Shown here: piece by piece, positions 1 through 9,800 of the stretch | How the letters are laid out: the number at the start of each line of letters is the position of its first letter | Position numbering within the stretch: position 1 is the stretch's first letter | Source of the DNA: Symbiodinium natans | Taxonomy: Eukaryota; Sar; Dinophyceae; Suessiales; Symbiodiniaceae | Length of the DNA stretch: 64,000 bases | Assembly: GCA_905221605.1 (NCBI GenBank) | Contig: CAJNDS010002853.1 | Coordinates: 126,001-190,000, forward strand | Direction of reading: 5' to 3' | Translations under genes and position numbers: made by a program | The notes under the pieces: generated by a model | Told to the model about the DNA's origin: nothing | Database searches by the model: none | Seen by the model: the letters and a program-made list of their open reading frames with translations, nothing else

Positions 1-8
1 CAAAGTGC

Positions 9-824
9 TTGAGTCAAGTGACATTCTGTCAGCACCAGCAAGCTATGGGTATATACCCTGGTGAAGATGTGCAGCAGGTGTGGAGGATCTGTGGAATCCG
101 ACCAAGGGTTGGAGTTCAGGCATGCCAGTGTGCCGAGGCAACTGGATGCAGTGTGGAGCAAGTTGGATCGTTGAAAAGTGTGAAAAAGTGTGGCGAAGTT
201 TTTGAAAATTTCCAACTTAGAAGTCCCGAAACCCTTCGTGAAGACTCTTCCCCTGAGGTTCAAGAAATCGATTTATGGTCCAACCGCAAAAGCTTTGGTT
301 CAAGCACCACGGAAGCTAGCCCTAGCCTGGAGCCTGTACCTTTGGTGAAGGACAGGAAAATGGCAGCTGAAGACAGCAGGAAGGGTGAGCAGGGTGCTGA
401 GATGAAAAGCCCCTTTTGGTGTAAGGTTTGCAAATGGTTGTTCAGATCCGAGCATGCTGCCGGGTTGAGCTGGGATGAAAGTGGCAAGCCCAAGTGCGAA
501 AAGTGCAAACAGACTGTGACAGTCTCTGGCACGGATGCAAGCCATGCATTCCATCTCCGAGAGGCAGAGAAGGAGCGCCGAGCTGCTGGAAAAAGGGGTG
601 ATAAAGGTGAAAGCCGAGGCTCAGGCCAAGCTGCACCGAAACCCAAGGCCATGCCGAAGGTGATTGAACGGATGGTCGACGTGTTTCCGGAGCTGGCGGA
701 TCCAGAGCCGCCGAAGTGGTTCGGTGATGTGTCATGGAGTATCTGCCGGCGCGGAACTCCAGTGGATGAGCTAGAGCTCAAGGACGTGGTAGGCACGCTA
801 TCCGACAAGGATATGTTGCGCTAG
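9..824 (+). CDS. Hypothetical protein, N-terminal part, open to the window edge
   Basis: The frame is open from the left edge, so the true start may lie outside the window. I do not recognise the protein. It has a Cys4-type pair, CKVC and CEKC about 28 residues apart (near residues 137-168), which could be a treble-clef or rubredoxin-like zinc site, followed by a basic Lys/Arg/Gly stretch. It ends at a TAG (822-824), but the same frame continues open to 2075. The two parts therefore look like one gene of about 690 codons broken by a single stop. Codon use and the long open frame support real coding. It could be a host gene or part of an element I cannot name. Confidence 0.5.
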   Translation: MSQVTFCQHQQAMGIYPGEDVQQVWRICGIRPRVGVQACQCAEATGCSVEQVGSLKSVKKCGEVFENFQLRSPETLREDSSPEVQEIDLWSNRKSFGSSTTEASPSLEPVPLVKDRKMAAEDSRKGEQGAEMKSPFWCKVCKWLFRSEHAAGLSWDESGKPKCEKCKQTVTVSGTDASHAFHLREAEKERRAAGKRGDKGESRGSGQAAPKPKAMPKVIERMVDVFPELADPEPPKWFGDVSWSICRRGTPVDELELKDVVGTLSDKDMLR

Positions 825-2075
825 CAGAGCTCATACGAGAAGCTAGTGAAGCCCATCCAGGAGGTGTGTGAGCTACAGGAGAAACCCACGAAGATCTTCG
901 GAATCTTGGATGTCCGTGGACAGATTGGTGGCAAGGCCATCATCTGGGAGATGGCAGTGAATGAAGGAGGACTGTACATGGAAGTACCGCCGGGAACGTG
1001 TGGCCTGGCGATGTTGAGCTTCGTGAGGTACTTGAAGAGAAAAGGGATAGTCCCTGTTTTGCTTCTGGGTGAGCACCAGGACCTCGGAGTCTTGCGGATG
1101 GTGGATCTGTTGTGCATGCTACCCATTTTGGGAGCAGAGAGGATCATGGAGGATGAAGCTGAGAGCTCGTATTATCCCCCATGGGTGTTGCGCTGGAAGA
1201 GAAGTGCAAAGGAAGGATCCTTGGTGTTTAAGGAACTGGTGGAGCGAGTGCGAGTGATTTCGATGTTGTCGTGTGATACACTTCGGATTCACGAGCCGGA
1301 GCTGAGGGAGAGACCAGTCCCCAAGTGGTCGTTTGTGGCCTACAGCCACTACAGATCCGTGATGGAGTCTGTTGCAGGATTCTTGGAGGACCTGGAGAAA
1401 AAGAAAGAGGAGATCACCGACACGCAGAGGGCGGCAAGCTGGAAGAAGGTGGTTGCGAGTGAGACTCGAAGCGGTGTTGTGTGGATCTGCAAGTGTAAGT
1501 GGCACTTGCCGACCGACTATGTGGTGAGGTTCAACTTGACGTTGCCTGCCGACATGTGGCAGCAAGCCTTTGGGATCATGGGTGAGAATGTTGGGAAACT
1601 CGAGAAGGAGGAAAAGGACCTGAAGCGGATCCTCAAGGCTGCAGCGGAACAGCAAGACCGAGAGTTCGAGGAAGCTGAGCGAAAGCGCAAGCGCATCGCC
1701 GACCTGTCAGCTGCCGAGGAAGAAGCTGCTAAGAGAGCAAAGCTGGAAGGCGAAGCGGTTCGCTCGCCTGTGTCAGTTGTACCATCTGAGTTGGATGCAG
1801 CAGCTATCGCGCAGATTGCTGAGCGTGTGAAGGCAAGCTTTAGTGTTGCCGATTTGGAGCTGATGTTGGAAGAGAAGAAGAGAAAGGTTGGAGACCAGCC
1901 AACTGAGAGGCCTGCGGAGACGCCAGCTGAGCCTAGCCGATCTTCGCAGGAGGTGATGATGGAAACGAGGACGGCTGAGTTGGCGGAGATGAAGGAAGCC
2001 GCCAAGGAGCGCCGCGCCAAGTTGATGGAGTCAACTGGAGCTGGCGAGAAGAAGGGCGAAGAGGATGAAGAATGA
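825..2075 (+). CDS. Hypothetical coiled-coil protein, continuation after an in-frame TAG
   Basis: This stretch is in the same frame as 9-824 and is separated from it only by TAG at 822-824. If translated separately, the first start-like codon is GTG at 846. The first half is globular with a hydrophobic core. The second half (about residues 250-409) is rich in Glu, Lys, Arg and Ala with heptad-like spacing, so it is probably a long coiled coil. It ends in an acidic tail before TGA. No family was recognised. A sequencing error, a nonsense mutation or readthrough would all explain the stop. Confidence 0.5.
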   Translation, partial: QSSYEKLVKPIQEVCELQEKPTKIFGILDVRGQIGGKAIIWEMAVNEGGLYMEVPPGTCGLAMLSFVRYLKRKGIVPVLLLGEHQDLGVLRMVDLLCMLPILGAERIMEDEAESSYYPPWVLRWKRSAKEGSLVFKELVERVRVISMLSCDTLRIHEPELRERPVPKWSFVAYSHYRSVMESVAGFLEDLEKKKEEITDTQRAASWKKVVASETRSGVVWICKCKWHLPTDYVVRFNLTLPADMWQQAFGIMGENVGKLEKEEKDLKRILKAAAEQQDREFEEAERKRKRIADLSAAEEEAAKRAKLEGEAVRSPVSVVPSELDAAAIAQIAERVKASFSVADLELMLEEKKRKVGDQPTERPAETPAEPSRSSQEVMMETRTAELAEMKEAAKERRAKLMESTGAGEKKGEEDEE

Positions 2076-2478
2076 ACTGAGATGCTAAGTGATCTCAGTG
2101 GTTGGGTGGGTGAGTGAAACCCGCAGCCATTTTTTTTGGAAGCCATGGCCGCGTTGCCGCCATGGAGCGCCCGCGATTTTTCTGGTTAGTGTGAGCCCTT
2201 GTTTCAGTGCATGAGAAGTTTGCAAAGAGGAGGCAAAATGATGATGAAACTCAACGAGGGACTCTATAGCCCCTTCTGCAAGGCGTCTGATTGCCACCTC
2301 TGAAGACGTTTTTGGCTGATGGTACGCTGGAAGAAGCGAAACTATGAAGCCAATCTTTTCCTGAAGGATCAGCTAGCCGATGCTAGTTGGTGAGTTTGGT
2401 GACCTGGAAGATGCGAGACTGAGGAGGAGTACCACGACAAGGTCGAGTGCTGAGTGGGAAACATCTGAAGCTTGCATT

Positions 2479-2640
2479 AATTCGTTTTCACGTGTTTGTC
2501 ACCACGAACTCTTGGATTCGTTCCAAGACAACCCTGCCCCAGTGCAGGTGGATGCAAGTTTAATTCGTTTTTCACGTGTTTGGACAACGAACTCTTGGGT
2601 TACCAGTGATGTGGACCCAGGACAACCTGCCTGATGGTGG
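2479..2640 (+). repeat. Two-copy 83-bp imperfect tandem repeat
   Basis: Copies start at AATTCGTTTTCACGTG (2479) and AATTCGTTTTTCACGTG (2562), and both run on to CGAACTCTTGG. The rest of 2076-3147 shows no gene. It holds short repeats and an SL-like 12-mer at 3073-3084. Confidence 0.6.
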
Positions 2641-3072
2641 GATCTTGCATGAGTTTTAAGTTTGATGTCAGAGATCGACTGGTGTGTTGTTTGTTTCGTT
2701 TGGTGGCGAGTACGCACCAAGGGAATGTGGCCAGGGCATCCCCTTAGTGTTGAAGTGCCGAGCTGGGCTTGGACTTCAGATCTTTGACATGAACCCTCAG
2801 CAAAATGCGGGGGGTGGAAGATTGTGGCTGATCATTGATGTTTTTGTCATGTTTTGGATCAGCTTGTATAGGTTTGTTTTGCTTCGGAGTGATTGGGAAT
2901 CCGTGTGATCCCATCCTCGATGGTTTATGCCTCGTTGATTTCCAAGGAAATCATACGAGTGTGTTTTGCCCAATACGCTATTTAAAGTGAGTGTGCAGTG
3001 TGTAGGAACTTCGTTCTGAAGCTGAGTTTAAGCTCACAAGAGAGAATTCGTTTAGTTTGTGCACTTCGTGAC

Positions 3073-3084
3073 TTTTGGCTCAAG
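3073..3084 (+). other. Spliced-leader-like string
   Basis: TTTTGGCTCAAG is identical to the last 12 bases of the dinoflagellate spliced leader. It could be a relic left by reverse transcription of a trans-spliced mRNA, or chance. It lies on the strand opposite to the nearby LINE. Confidence 0.35.
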
Positions 3085-3147
3085 TGGCTCTGACTGTGAA
3101 AAAGAGAGAGCTGTCCGCACTTGTGTGAGAGGTCAGGGTTCGTGCTT

Positions 3148-3643
3148 TCAAGGGAAAAGGTACCAGAGGGACCTTCGGTTTTTCACGGATTGGGCAAGCG
3201 CACGTTCTCCAACGCACGAGATGGCACGGAGATTTGGTGCACTTATTTTCCATAGCATTGACACGTTAGCGCGAGGTTGAGTGGCAGCGTCCAGCTTTGC
3301 AATGACTTCAATGAGAGTCCATGCAAGGAGTTTTTCCTCATCTAGATCCTCGACAATCTCGTGAATGATCAGTGGATTGCCAAAGGAGACGCCTCGATAT
3401 AAACGATCCTTATGGTACGGGGAAAGGGCTTCGTTCGACTTGCTTTCCTCTGAGAGAGCCACGAGGATCGCTCCCGCTGCAGCAGGGAGGACTGTGAGTT
3501 CGAAGTCAGCTGTGCTGGAATGACTACCAATGGCTTCATGGTCACGCCAAGCCAGGAGGCAGCGTGTGGCGGCCAGCATGTTTGGTTGTGCCCGGGCGTT
3601 CACAACTGGTCTGAGCCGGTTGAAATGGGGACTACACGCATCA
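3148..3643 (-). CDS. LINE polyprotein, C-terminal tail after a poly-C frameshift
   Basis: This frame carries 151 codons from GTG at 3603 and is open further upstream, overlapping the stop of the RNase H ORF. A run of six G on the plus strand (3650-3655) lies exactly at the end of that ORF. A one-base change in the run would join the two frames, so I read this as the last part of the LINE polyprotein and not a separate gene. It is a compact mixed alpha/beta sequence with no motif I can name. It ends at TAA/TAG-type sequence near 3148. Confidence 0.5.
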
Positions 3644-5705
3644 CTACGAGGGGGGTGTTACCCACAATCCCCTACGCGGAACAGCTGTAACATCAACGCG
3701 TCTCCTTTTATCGTCTCTTTGCCTCTCGACCTCTAGTATATCCTGAACTTCCAGGAAAAGCGCTTGGATGGGCCTTTGGGTGCTCTGGGAGAGCAGGGTA
3801 TGACACGCGATACCCGCAGCGTTTAACGCATCAACTGCCACATTAAATTCACTCTTCGTGGTGGTAATAGCAAAGACATCTTGTAGGTTAGCAAATTCCT
3901 GGTTAGGTGTGACCTGTGGATGACAGTGCTGCCCCACCTGGATGAGCTGAACCAACGCTTCAGTAGCCCCTTCGATGAAGGGTGAAACTGCGTTTCTATT
4001 TTTGACGTACACCCCGTCATGTACCCAAAGCACTGTGCCTGCGCAGTACGGGAGCATTGCAGCGAGCCCTTTTCGCATTACGAAGCTTTCCGCAGCTTCA
4101 AGTGCAAAAGTTGCCCAATTCCTGTTGTTGACCCTTGCATCCGGTTGGTAAAAAGGGATTCCTTGCTGGATCATAACCTGGAGGGTAGCTTTAGCCTGCA
4201 CCAAATGTGCAAGAAAACTTGCCAAGGCAGGGGGGATGGCACAAGCAGCAATACTACCTTCATAAACATGGAAAGCATTGCTGTCCATTCCAACTGCTCT
4301 TTGCAACAAGTGCTTGGTTTGTACTGTTTGTGCTTTGGGCGCGCGTGCAAGGTGACTACTAAATAGCTCCCTGGCTTCAAGCAACGTTGGGAGGGGTGGG
4401 TGAGTAGGGCTGTGACATGTAAGGAGGCGCAAAAGCGTATAATGCGCACCTTTCATGTCGATTTCAATTGCGTTCGGTCCGATGGCCAAGAAACGTGTTA
4501 GCCTTTTACTCGTTTGCCAGTGCCGTATGGCATAATATCTACCCTGTGGGTGCAAAGATGGCCTTCGATACTGGACCAGCCCTGGCCACGTTGTATCAAG
4601 CTCGGGGGGAGGCTTGATCCGATTGTAGAGGCAAAACCGCAAAAGCAGTTCCGGATTCCAAAGTGGGGGGGCCTCAAGAGAAATAATTTCAGCTCCGGAA
4701 TGCAAGTCCTGTATAGCTTGCAGGTGCCATTGCTTGGAAGGCAACAGAATAGGCGGAAAGCACTCAGTGTTTATTTGCATATGAGGCTGACCCTCACCCG
4801 AGTCAAAGAAGACATCTTCATGAAGGGGTGCTTCGTAGCGGAGACTGTTAGCAGCGATTCCTGCCAGGTGATCAGCGACTTTGTTGCCGACGCGAGGGAC
4901 GTATGACCAATGCACTGTAATGGGTGTGTGCGTTAACTTTTGCCACATGTTGTCCAGTTTTCGCACTAGGTCTTCCCTATGTAGTCTCAAGGCACCAGCA
5001 AAGTGCTTTACAATGTTGATGCAGTCGCCCTGAAGGATAACCTCCCTAATTTGATTGCTAGCAGCTAGAGATAATGCCTTGTCTAACGTTGCGTCAGCGG
5101 CGCATATTTCCGCAAACATAGAATCTGGACAAGGCTGGAGTGGGATGGCAATCGTTTCAAGAATTACCGGGACTGGTCCGGGCGACCATACGATACCACC
5201 CGCACCACCGATACCTTCTTGCACGTGGCAGCTGCCGTCAAATTGAGCAACAAGGTGGGTATCTTTGACAGGTTTTAACTCAACAATAAGTGGAGTACCT
5301 GCAGGGATTGGTCTTAATGCCGTAACTTTAAGGTGCAGATTGCCGCAATGACACATTTTAGGCCATAGAGCAACATTAGGGACGCCAAGGGCCTGTTGAT
5401 ACATAGGTGCAAGCAAGTAATGCTGTGCATCTAATGTTGCTAAGACATCCCCTATATTGGCATTCCTGGGGGAGACGGTAATACCTTGGGCGCTTGCTTT
5501 AATTAAGGCAGAAAGGGGATGCTTGACCTCAATATGGAGTCCTCCGTCGTTGCAACAGGGCTTGCAGCGTTCCGTGTCAACCCACCATGCCGGTAATGCT
5601 TTGGGAAGTAACATCCTCGGGATGGTATTCCAAAGACGTGACGCGAGCTTGGGTATGTTACTGATGTGTTTTGCCCGTTGCGGTGTTTCACACCATCCAG
5701 GGTGC
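3644..5705 (-). CDS. LINE polyprotein: RNase H plus polymerase-palm-like domain
   Basis: The frame is open from the Copia insertion point (5705) to TAG at 3644; the first ATG inside is at 5614. A type I RNase H is visible with all four acidic positions: FDGS (about 5240), the Glu of AEICAAD (about 5107), LQGDC (about 5030) and NKVADHLAG (about 4867). Downstream are EIDMKGAHYTLL (about 4440-4475), KHLLQRAVGMDS, ESFVM and WVHDGVYV (about 4007-4030). That order resembles motifs A, B and C of a family A polymerase palm, but this is inference. The reading frame continues the ORF at 13459-15261 once the Copia element is removed. Confidence 0.75.
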
Positions 5706-5710
5706 CAGGT
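5706..5710. repeat. Target-site duplication of the Copia element, left copy
   Basis: CAGGT here is repeated at 13454-13458, directly outside the two LTRs. Confidence 0.9.
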
Positions 5711-5877
5711 TGAGGAAACCTAACATCCCTGCCCTTTGCACACACCCCATGTATAGGACAAGATGTTTTCACGTGATTTTGGCATGAGCCCAATTTCATG
5801 AGAGCATGTTGTGAATTGCAGAACTCCGCTGAACCACCAGGCTCTAAGAGTAGTGGAAAAGTCCGCTTGGTTTTTCA
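5711..5877 (+). repeat. Copia 5' LTR
   Basis: Begins TGAGGAAACC, ends GGTTTTTCA. It appears identical base for base to 13287-13453. It contains the ATG at 5798 that opens a 251-codon frame. Confidence 0.95.
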
Positions 5878-6553
5878 TGGTAGCGGAGCTGGGCCGACCC
5901 AGTTCCGACACACGTGGTTCACTTTTGGGTCTCGCGTTCAGGGGCCATTGTGCTTTCAGCTTCCTTCTGCTTCGGGGTTCAGGGTCACAGCGAGTTTAGG
6001 ATCCTGCCATATCGCGGCGCCGAGCCGCGGATTGCTTGCAGCAGCAACGGCTGCCAGTGTTGCTTCTCTTGAGGACATTCGGAAGCGAGTGGCTGAGCTT
6101 CACTTTGAGCAATTGCTGAAACGAGACAAGCCAGCTGCTCGGACAGAGTACGGTTGGCAGCATATCCTAGTGACAGCACAGGATTCTCTTGTGGCAAGGC
6201 TGGAGACTTTGAAGACCCCCGAGGAAGTGTGGGCATTTGCACATCGCTGTTTGAGGGATTCACATTTGAAGGACGTTTTTCGTGATTTTGCAGTGGACGA
6301 CGTTTGTGACGTGGCTGTTCCCGAAGAGACAGTCCGGAGCGTGGTTTTTCCTGAGCAAGAGCACGATCTGTTTGACAAGGATCTTGAAGCCTTTCAGTTG
6401 TCATTCAGCTCCAATCAGCCCTCCGGATCTTCATTCAGGAGGTTGCAGGCTGCGTCCGAGCAGCCAATTGATCTGCTTGTGCCCGAGTCCAGCCGTGCAG
6501 TCAGCTTCACTCGACCTTTGAAGAGTGGCGAGGCCGCCATTGAGATTGACTGA
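5798..6553 (+). CDS. LTR-initiated ORF upstream of gag
   Basis: 251 codons with the only ATG inside the 5' LTR (5798), reading through the PBS and ending at TGA 6551-6553. The frame is the same as that of the gag ATG at 6578, so the two are separated by one stop codon. The first half looks like translated leader. The second half (about residue 90 on: a helical, charged stretch with EEVWAFAHRCL) looks protein-like. It may be a real leader protein or an N-terminal Gag extension closed by a stop mutation. No family recognised. Confidence 0.4.
   Translation: MRACCELQNSAEPPGSKSSGKVRLVFHGSGAGPTQFRHTWFTFGSRVQGPLCFQLPSASGFRVTASLGSCHIAAPSRGLLAAATAASVASLEDIRKRVAELHFEQLLKRDKPAARTEYGWQHILVTAQDSLVARLETLKTPEEVWAFAHRCLRDSHLKDVFRDFAVDDVCDVAVPEETVRSVVFPEQEHDLFDKDLEAFQLSFSSNQPSGSSFRRLQAASEQPIDLLVPESSRAVSFTRPLKSGEAAIEID
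5878..5893 (+). other. Copia primer binding site
   Basis: TGGTAGCGGAGCTGGG starts immediately after the LTR. The pattern TGGTA-C-GAGC resembles the initiator-methionine tRNA PBS typical of Copia elements. The matching tRNA is not in this window. Confidence 0.7.
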
Positions 6554-6577
6554 TTGCAGTGCTTAGCTGTTCGAACA

Positions 6578-6811
6578 ATGGCGCACGCAGCTGGAACAGG
6601 ACTTGATGATGAGACAGATGAGGAGTTGACTGGGCCAAGCGTCCCAGCGGCTCCCTCGAACCCTTTTGCCGCCGGCAGTCCTTCGAGTGCAGGCGGGGCA
6701 CTGACCATGAGTGCCACCGATCTTCAGATCCTGATGCAACGTATGGCTGAAGCCACACAGGCTGCAAGTGCAGCTGCCCAGGCAGCAGCCTACTCTTCTA
6801 CCTCACTAAGG
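6578..6811 (+). CDS. Copia Gag, N-terminal part in the other frame
   Basis: ATG 6578 opens an acidic and then Ala/Gln-rich stretch (LQILMQRMAEATQAASAAAQ) that runs into the long pol frame. The frames differ by one base, and the change must fall near 6795-6811, just before VLPKPEPF. Either a one-base deletion or a -1 frameshift is possible. The frame itself continues to a stop at 6982, but the codons after about 6800 look like nonsense. Confidence 0.55.
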
Positions 6812-9800
6812 TGTTGCCCAAGCCAGAACCCTTCCGTCCCTCCACTCGTGACGAGGAGTTTGCTCAGTGGCCTCAGTGGAGCTGGGCGTTCGAGCAATAC
6901 CTTTCATGTTTGGATCCCAGCTTCGACAAAGAGCTACATGAGTATGCACGCCAGTCCACGCCTGTTCTTCTTGAGTCTTTGAGTGAGCAAGCGAAGGCCC
7001 GTTCGAGGATTGTGTATGGCATGCTGAATGGCCTCCTCTATGAAAGGGGTCGCCGCTTGTTGCGCTCTGTGCCATCCCAGAATGGCTTCGAAGCTTGGAG
7101 GTTGCTTTCAAATGACCTGATGCCCAAGACCAGGAATCGTGTGCTTGCCCTTCTTCGGACCATCAACAGCTGGCCTAGCTTTGATGCCAAGCAGGGCATT
7201 GCTCAGCAACTTTTGCGTCTTGAAGCAGCCTTTGAAGAGTATGCACAGCTTGAAAGGGGTGGATTGCCTGAAAACAACAAAATGGCCACTCTCCTCAGCT
7301 GCTTGACAGGCCAACTTCGCCAGCATGCCAATGTGGTTATCTCTGACGACAGCACCTACCGTGACCTGCGTGAGCTGGTGCTCAGGTGGGATGGTGCTCA
7401 GACAAAGTGGCAATCCAGTGTTGCCAGCAGCTATGGGCTGTATGAAGGCAAGAAGGGCCTTCATGATCCCGGCGATGTTGTGCCAATGGAGGTCGATCGC
7501 GTTGCCAAAGGCGGTCGAGGCAAGTACAAGGGTGGTAAGGGTAAAGGAGATAAGGGTGGTAAGGGCAAAGGCAAGGGTGATAAGGGTGGTAGGACCGACA
7601 AAGGCAAGGGCAAAGGCGACAAAGGTGGCAAAGCCAAGGGCGACTCTCAGGCGCTGTGTGGGTGGTGCCACAAGCCTGGGCACTTCAAGCGTGATTGCTA
7701 CCAGTATAAGGCCTTCCTTGATGGTAAGACTAAGGGTGCCAGGCAAGTGCAGGCCTCCGCAGCCTCCGATGCCGGCAGTTCCACCACTTTGCCCTCGTCC
7801 GCCAGTGCTCTTCAGGCCCAGCAAGGCAAGTCTGATCATCCTGCTGTGCGTCGTGTGACAGCAGAGCCTATGATGTTCGACATGTCAGATTTGGCTGACG
7901 TTCTTTCTCTTGAGCCCAATGTCCGTATGCTAACTGTGACTGCGCCACAGAGTTTTCGGATGGATTCCGGTGATAGTAACGGTGATTGGACCTTGCCTCC
8001 CCCAGATTATGCTGAGCTTGACCTTCAGTCCACCGTTGCTCCTCAGTTTGTCCGAACAGTTTCAAGCCCAAGCCACAGCGTGATCATTGACTCAGGTGCC
8101 GACATCTCATGCATCCCCGCGTCCTTTCAAGCGTGCGGTCGCGCTGCCAGTGCGAGGCCGCTGCAGGTTTGCGATGCCCAAGGAGGTGCGATGCATGTGC
8201 AAGCTGAGCGACTTGTAGATTTCGTGCTGCATGGGGGACCAAAGCCCGTGGTGATCCGTGAGCGATGCGTTGTCGCCAATGTTACCCAGCCGCTCCTGAG
8301 TCTGGGCCGGCTGACACACAGGGGTTGGTGGCCCGTTTGCAAAGGTGAAACCGCTGGATCAGGTGGCATGGCTTTGGTCCATCATGCGACAGGCGCTGAA
8401 GTGCCTTTGCTGCTGAAAGGATACTCGTGGGCGGTGGACGCACAGATCCGCCGTGTTGAACAGGAGGGTGGCTCTCCTGATTCCCCGCAGCAGCATTCGC
8501 AGGTTGCCTCAATCCAAGTGAAGCTTGATCCTGACGCGCTTGAAGCCATTGAGTATGGCTGGCATATCGGTGCCACTGGCCACTTCGTGTGGCGGGGCCG
8601 CTCCAGTCGGTTCCTTGATCCCAGCTTGATCGCTCCCATTGCTTGGCCATATCGCAGCACGCTTATGCAGCGAAGCGGTACCTGGTTTCTGCTTGAGCAT
8701 TGTGTCCCGTGGACTCAGATCCGCGATGTGGAGGCGACGCTTCCCGGAGGACAGGTTGCTGAGGTCATCACTTATCTGCATGTGAAAGTTGAGCCTGTGA
8801 CTGAGATCGGTGTGCAGCTACCTGAAGGCATGCTTGAGCCCGAAGGTCTTCCAGAGCCCAACTTCTACAGCTTTTACCGCAAGCGTGAACAGGACCCGCC
8901 TGGTCCTGTTGAGCAAGACCGCGTCGTGCCTGAGGAAGTTGTCATGCAAGGTTTGGAAGATGTGTCTGGTGAAGCTGCTGGGCCGGTACACAGGCCATTG
9001 CCCGATCAGGTTGAGGTTGACGAATCCGCTCCTGCCGGTGAGGTTGAGCCCGTGTCGCTTGATGGCGTCGTGCTTTCGGATGATTCTAGCTTGGCGGTCT
9101 TGAAGACTGCAGCCGCCAAGTTGAACCTCAGCACTGCGGGGTCCAAGACCCGTCTTTTCACTCGCATCAAGAACTACTTGGACAAGCAGCGGCTAGCCCT
9201 CGAGCTTGAGCTGGCCGCCGATGCTCAGACAGTGGGGGAACGGCAGCCCAGGGTACAGCCTGTGCCCCGGGAACCGACGCCCCAGGAGCGTCTTCTCCAC
9301 GAATGCACTCATGTCCCTTACCAAGCGTGGTGTGAGCATTGCATAGCCATGCGTGCGGTCCCTGATCGGATGGAGTTCCTCAAGCAAGGCCCTCGGGATG
9401 TCCCAGTTGTCCAGTTCGACTTTTGCTTCACGGGTTACACCGTAGATAAGGGTATGGTTAGCCTTGATAGTGCGCCGGAGAATGCACAGCAAGCCCTGAA
9501 ATGTCTTGTGTGCCACGACTCCGCCACTGGGAGTATCGGGGCGATTCCTTGTGAAGCCAAGGGTGACACTCGGTACCTTGGGATAGAGCTCCAAAGGTTC
9601 ATTCAGGGTCTAGGCCACAGCACCATCTGCTTGAAGTGTGACAACGAGCCGTCCACCCTGGCTTTGCAGAAGGCCATTGTGGCTGCGCGGCAGCGTCTTG
9701 GCTTGCGAACCATCACACAGAACCCTGCCATCGGTGCCAAAGGTTCCCTAGGCTTCTGTGAGAAGGCCGTTGATTCCGTGAGAAAGCTGGCTAACACTTT

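Noticed and set aside
2120-2150. Spliced-leader-like GCAGCCATTTT
   Set aside because: Matches only part of the leader and is followed by a T-run and GGAAGCC; not better than chance.
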